Assembly (NCBI GenBank): GCA_007127385.1 | Contig: SKZM01000226.1 | Coordinates: 1 to 8,205, forward strand | DNA: 8,205 nucleotides | Source: Methanosalsum sp. | GTDB lineage: Archaea; Halobacteriota; Methanosarcinia; Methanosarcinales; Methanosarcinaceae | Reading direction: 5' to 3' | In this document: positions 6,960 to 8,205 of the stretch, piece after piece | How positions within the stretch are numbered: position 1 is the stretch's first letter | Layout: every line of letters starts with the position of its first letter | Position numbers and translations under genes: made by a program | The notes under the pieces: model-generated | What the model was told of the DNA's origin: nothing | The model's database searches: none | What the model saw: the letters and a program-made list of their open reading frames with translations, nothing else

Positions 6960-7373
6960 TTACTCCTTTCCCTCCTCATCATCGATCGGGACCTCTCTTG
7001 CCAGCATCTCCGGCGTGCAGAGAAGTTCCTCATGTTTCCATTTTACAATTCCTTTAGAACATATTCCTGTACTTGACAGAGCTTCCTTTGGACACTGGTC
7101 AATACATAGACCACAGAACATACAGTGACCGATATCTATTTCCGGGAACCATCTTTGTTTATCACTGTCTTTGCTGACCTTTGCCCTTACTACCCTTATC
7201 GCTCTGTTGGGACATGTGTTTGCACATATACCACAACCAATACATTGAGATTTATCAAGTTTCTGAAGCCCTTTATACCTCTCGGACATCTCTGTTTCTG
7301 ACTCCGGATATTTACGGGTAACAGGGGGTCTGTAGATGTTCCTTAATGATTTTAATATATTTTTCACTACCAT
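6960..7373 (-). CDS. fpoI: F420H2 dehydrogenase iron-sulfur subunit FpoI (NuoI/TYKY family)
   Basis: This 137-residue soluble protein is of the 8Fe-ferredoxin type. Two complete [4Fe-4S] motifs are visible: C44, C47, C50 and C54-P (CIGCGICANTCP), and C84, C87, C90 and C94-P (CMFCGLCIDQCP). In complex I this subunit hands electrons from the F420-oxidising side to the last cluster in FpoB, next to the membrane. Two further cysteines (C105 and C119) lie outside the cluster motifs. The N-terminal segment (residues 1-20) contains VKNILKSLRNIYRPPVTRKYP, similar to the amphipathic membrane-contact region of NuoI. The protein is somewhat shorter than bacterial NuoI and ends in an acidic tail (DDEEGKE), part of which encodes the ribosome site of the next gene. 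The ATG lies 6 nt after the fpoH stop, with GGGAG (7389-7385) 11 nt upstream. Confidence 0.96.
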   Translation of the reverse strand: MVVKNILKSLRNIYRPPVTRKYPESETEMSERYKGLQKLDKSQCIGCGICANTCPNRAIRVVRAKVSKDSDKQRWFPEIDIGHCMFCGLCIDQCPKEALSSTGICSKGIVKWKHEELLCTPEMLAREVPIDDEEGKE

Positions 7374-7379
7374 AAGATC

Positions 7380-8205
7380 TCACACTCCCATGTACAGAGT
7401 CAATGCTATGGCCCATACAAGGTTTATTACTGAAAGTGGGAATAGTTTCTTCCAGCTCAGGTTCACAACCTGATCGATCCTGAACCTTGGAACTGCCCAT
7501 CGAAGCATAATTATAAACATAAGGACAATAGCTGCTTTCGCCACCAGGACGACTGTAGGCACAATGAACCCAAGGATCAAATTCGAGGTCAATATTCCCG
7601 GTACAAGCCATGGCAGATTCCATCCTCCAAGGAACAGAAGAGCAATCAGGAATGATCCAAGGATCATATGGATATATTCTGCAAAGAAACCAAGACCAAA
7701 TCTCATACCTGTATATTCGGTGATCCATCCGGCCACAAGCTCTTCTTCTGCCTCTGTCTGGTCAAAAGGCAGACGCCCCATCTCGGACATTGAAGCTACA
7801 AAGAATACAAAGAAACCAATTGGCTGTAGTATAATAAACCACATCGGATCCTGAACTTTCACTATCTCAATAATATCAAGACTGTTTGCCATGATTGCCA
7901 CACTTATAACAGTGATAATGAGTGGGACCTCATATCCAACCATTCTTGCAAAGTTCCTGAAAGCCCCTATAAGAGAATATTTATTGTTGGATCCGTAGGC
8001 AACCATGAAAATACCTATCAGGGATATTGAGGACATTGCCTGGATATAGAGAATGCTTATATCCATCTCAGCGGCCACGATCGGGTATACCGTATCATTG
8101 ATTATTACCGCTCCAAATGGAATTGCCACAAGCATCAGAAATACCGATGCCATCATGACCATGGGAGCAGTTACAAAAAGAATCCGGTCTGATTTATGGG
8201 GGATA
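7380..8205 (-). CDS. fpoH: F420H2 dehydrogenase membrane subunit FpoH (NuoH/ND1 family), 5' end outside the window
   Basis: The frame is open to the window edge and ends in TGA at 7382-7380. The ATG at 8162 is internal: the upstream codons read IPHKSDRILFVTAPM, a conserved NuoH stretch, so about 275 C-terminal residues of a roughly 350-residue protein are visible. FpoH anchors the connecting arm and forms much of the quinone-type site, here for methanophenazine. The most conserved NuoH loop is intact: EMGRLPFDQTEAEEELVAGW (7784-7725) followed by ITEYTGMRFGLGFFAEY, with its cluster of glutamates. The C-terminal RWAVPRFRIDQ motif is also present (7505-7470 region). Several membrane helices surround these loops. 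The upstream neighbours fpoABCD should lie beyond 8205. Confidence 0.96.
   Translation of the reverse strand, partial: IPHKSDRILFVTAPMVMMASVFLMLVAIPFGAVIINDTVYPIVAAEMDISILYIQAMSSISLIGIFMVAYGSNNKYSLIGAFRNFARMVGYEVPLIITVISVAIMANSLDIIEIVKVQDPMWFIILQPIGFFVFFVASMSEMGRLPFDQTEAEEELVAGWITEYTGMRFGLGFFAEYIHMILGSFLIALLFLGGWNLPWLVPGILTSNLILGFIVPTVVLVAKAAIVLMFIIMLRWAVPRFRIDQVVNLSWKKLFPLSVINLVWAIALTLYMGV

Noticed and set aside
7312..7728. Minus-strand 138-residue frame overlapping fpoH and fpoI
   Set aside because: It is a shifted-frame shadow covering the end of fpoH and the start of fpoI, both of which have clear family motifs.
1..8205. CRISPR array, insertion sequence, phage or defence genes, or tRNA
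   Set aside because: No regularly spaced repeats, transposase-like or integrase-like frames, or tRNA-like structures were seen. Nearly every base is assigned to a conserved gene.

Overview
The window is an archaeal chromosome segment, almost certainly from a methylotrophic or aceticlastic methanogen of the family Methanosarcinaceae. Most of it (695-8205, minus strand) is the distal two thirds of the fpo operon for the membrane-bound F420H2:methanophenazine oxidoreductase, the methanogen relative of respiratory complex I. The assignment rests on gene order (H-I-J-J-K-L-M-N-O), on diagnostic complex I motifs in each protein, and on a final small cysteine-rich gene, fpoO, which has no counterpart in bacterial complex I. 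The DNA is moderately AT-rich. The genes are tightly packed with strong Shine-Dalgarno sites of the GGAGG type. I cannot name the genus from the sequence alone.

Layout, read in the direction of transcription from the right edge: fpoH (5' end cut by the window), fpoI (two [4Fe-4S] clusters), fpoJ split into an N-terminal gene and a C-terminal gene, fpoK, the three large antiporter-like proton-pump subunits fpoL, fpoM and fpoN, and fpoO. No gap between these genes exceeds 14 nt and several genes overlap. Most ribosome binding sites lie inside the last codons of the preceding gene, so the block looks like one translationally coupled transcript. The transcript appears to end at a hairpin plus T-tract at 683-717. 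fpoABCD and the promoter should lie beyond 8205. The electron-input subunit FpoF is not here and is usually encoded elsewhere.

Together the visible genes make most of the membrane arm (H, J, K, L, M, N) and one subunit of the electron-carrying connecting arm (I). In the known complex, electrons from reduced F420 pass through iron-sulfur clusters to methanophenazine in the membrane near FpoH. The energy is relayed through charged residues in H, J and K into the L, M and N channels to move protons outward.

At the left edge, 1-663 on the plus strand holds the 3' part of a separate, convergently transcribed multi-pass membrane protein that resembles nucleoside-recognition (Gate-domain) proteins. 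Only 31 nt separate its stop from the fpoO stop. I saw no tRNA, rRNA, CRISPR array, insertion sequence, phage gene or attachment site, and no gene-free stretch above 300 bases. This is a well-characterised energy-conservation locus and I found no undescribed system. The points most worth a second look are the internally duplicated four-CxxC architecture of FpoO, the out-of-frame split of fpoJ, and the terminator hairpin built into the last codons of fpoO.
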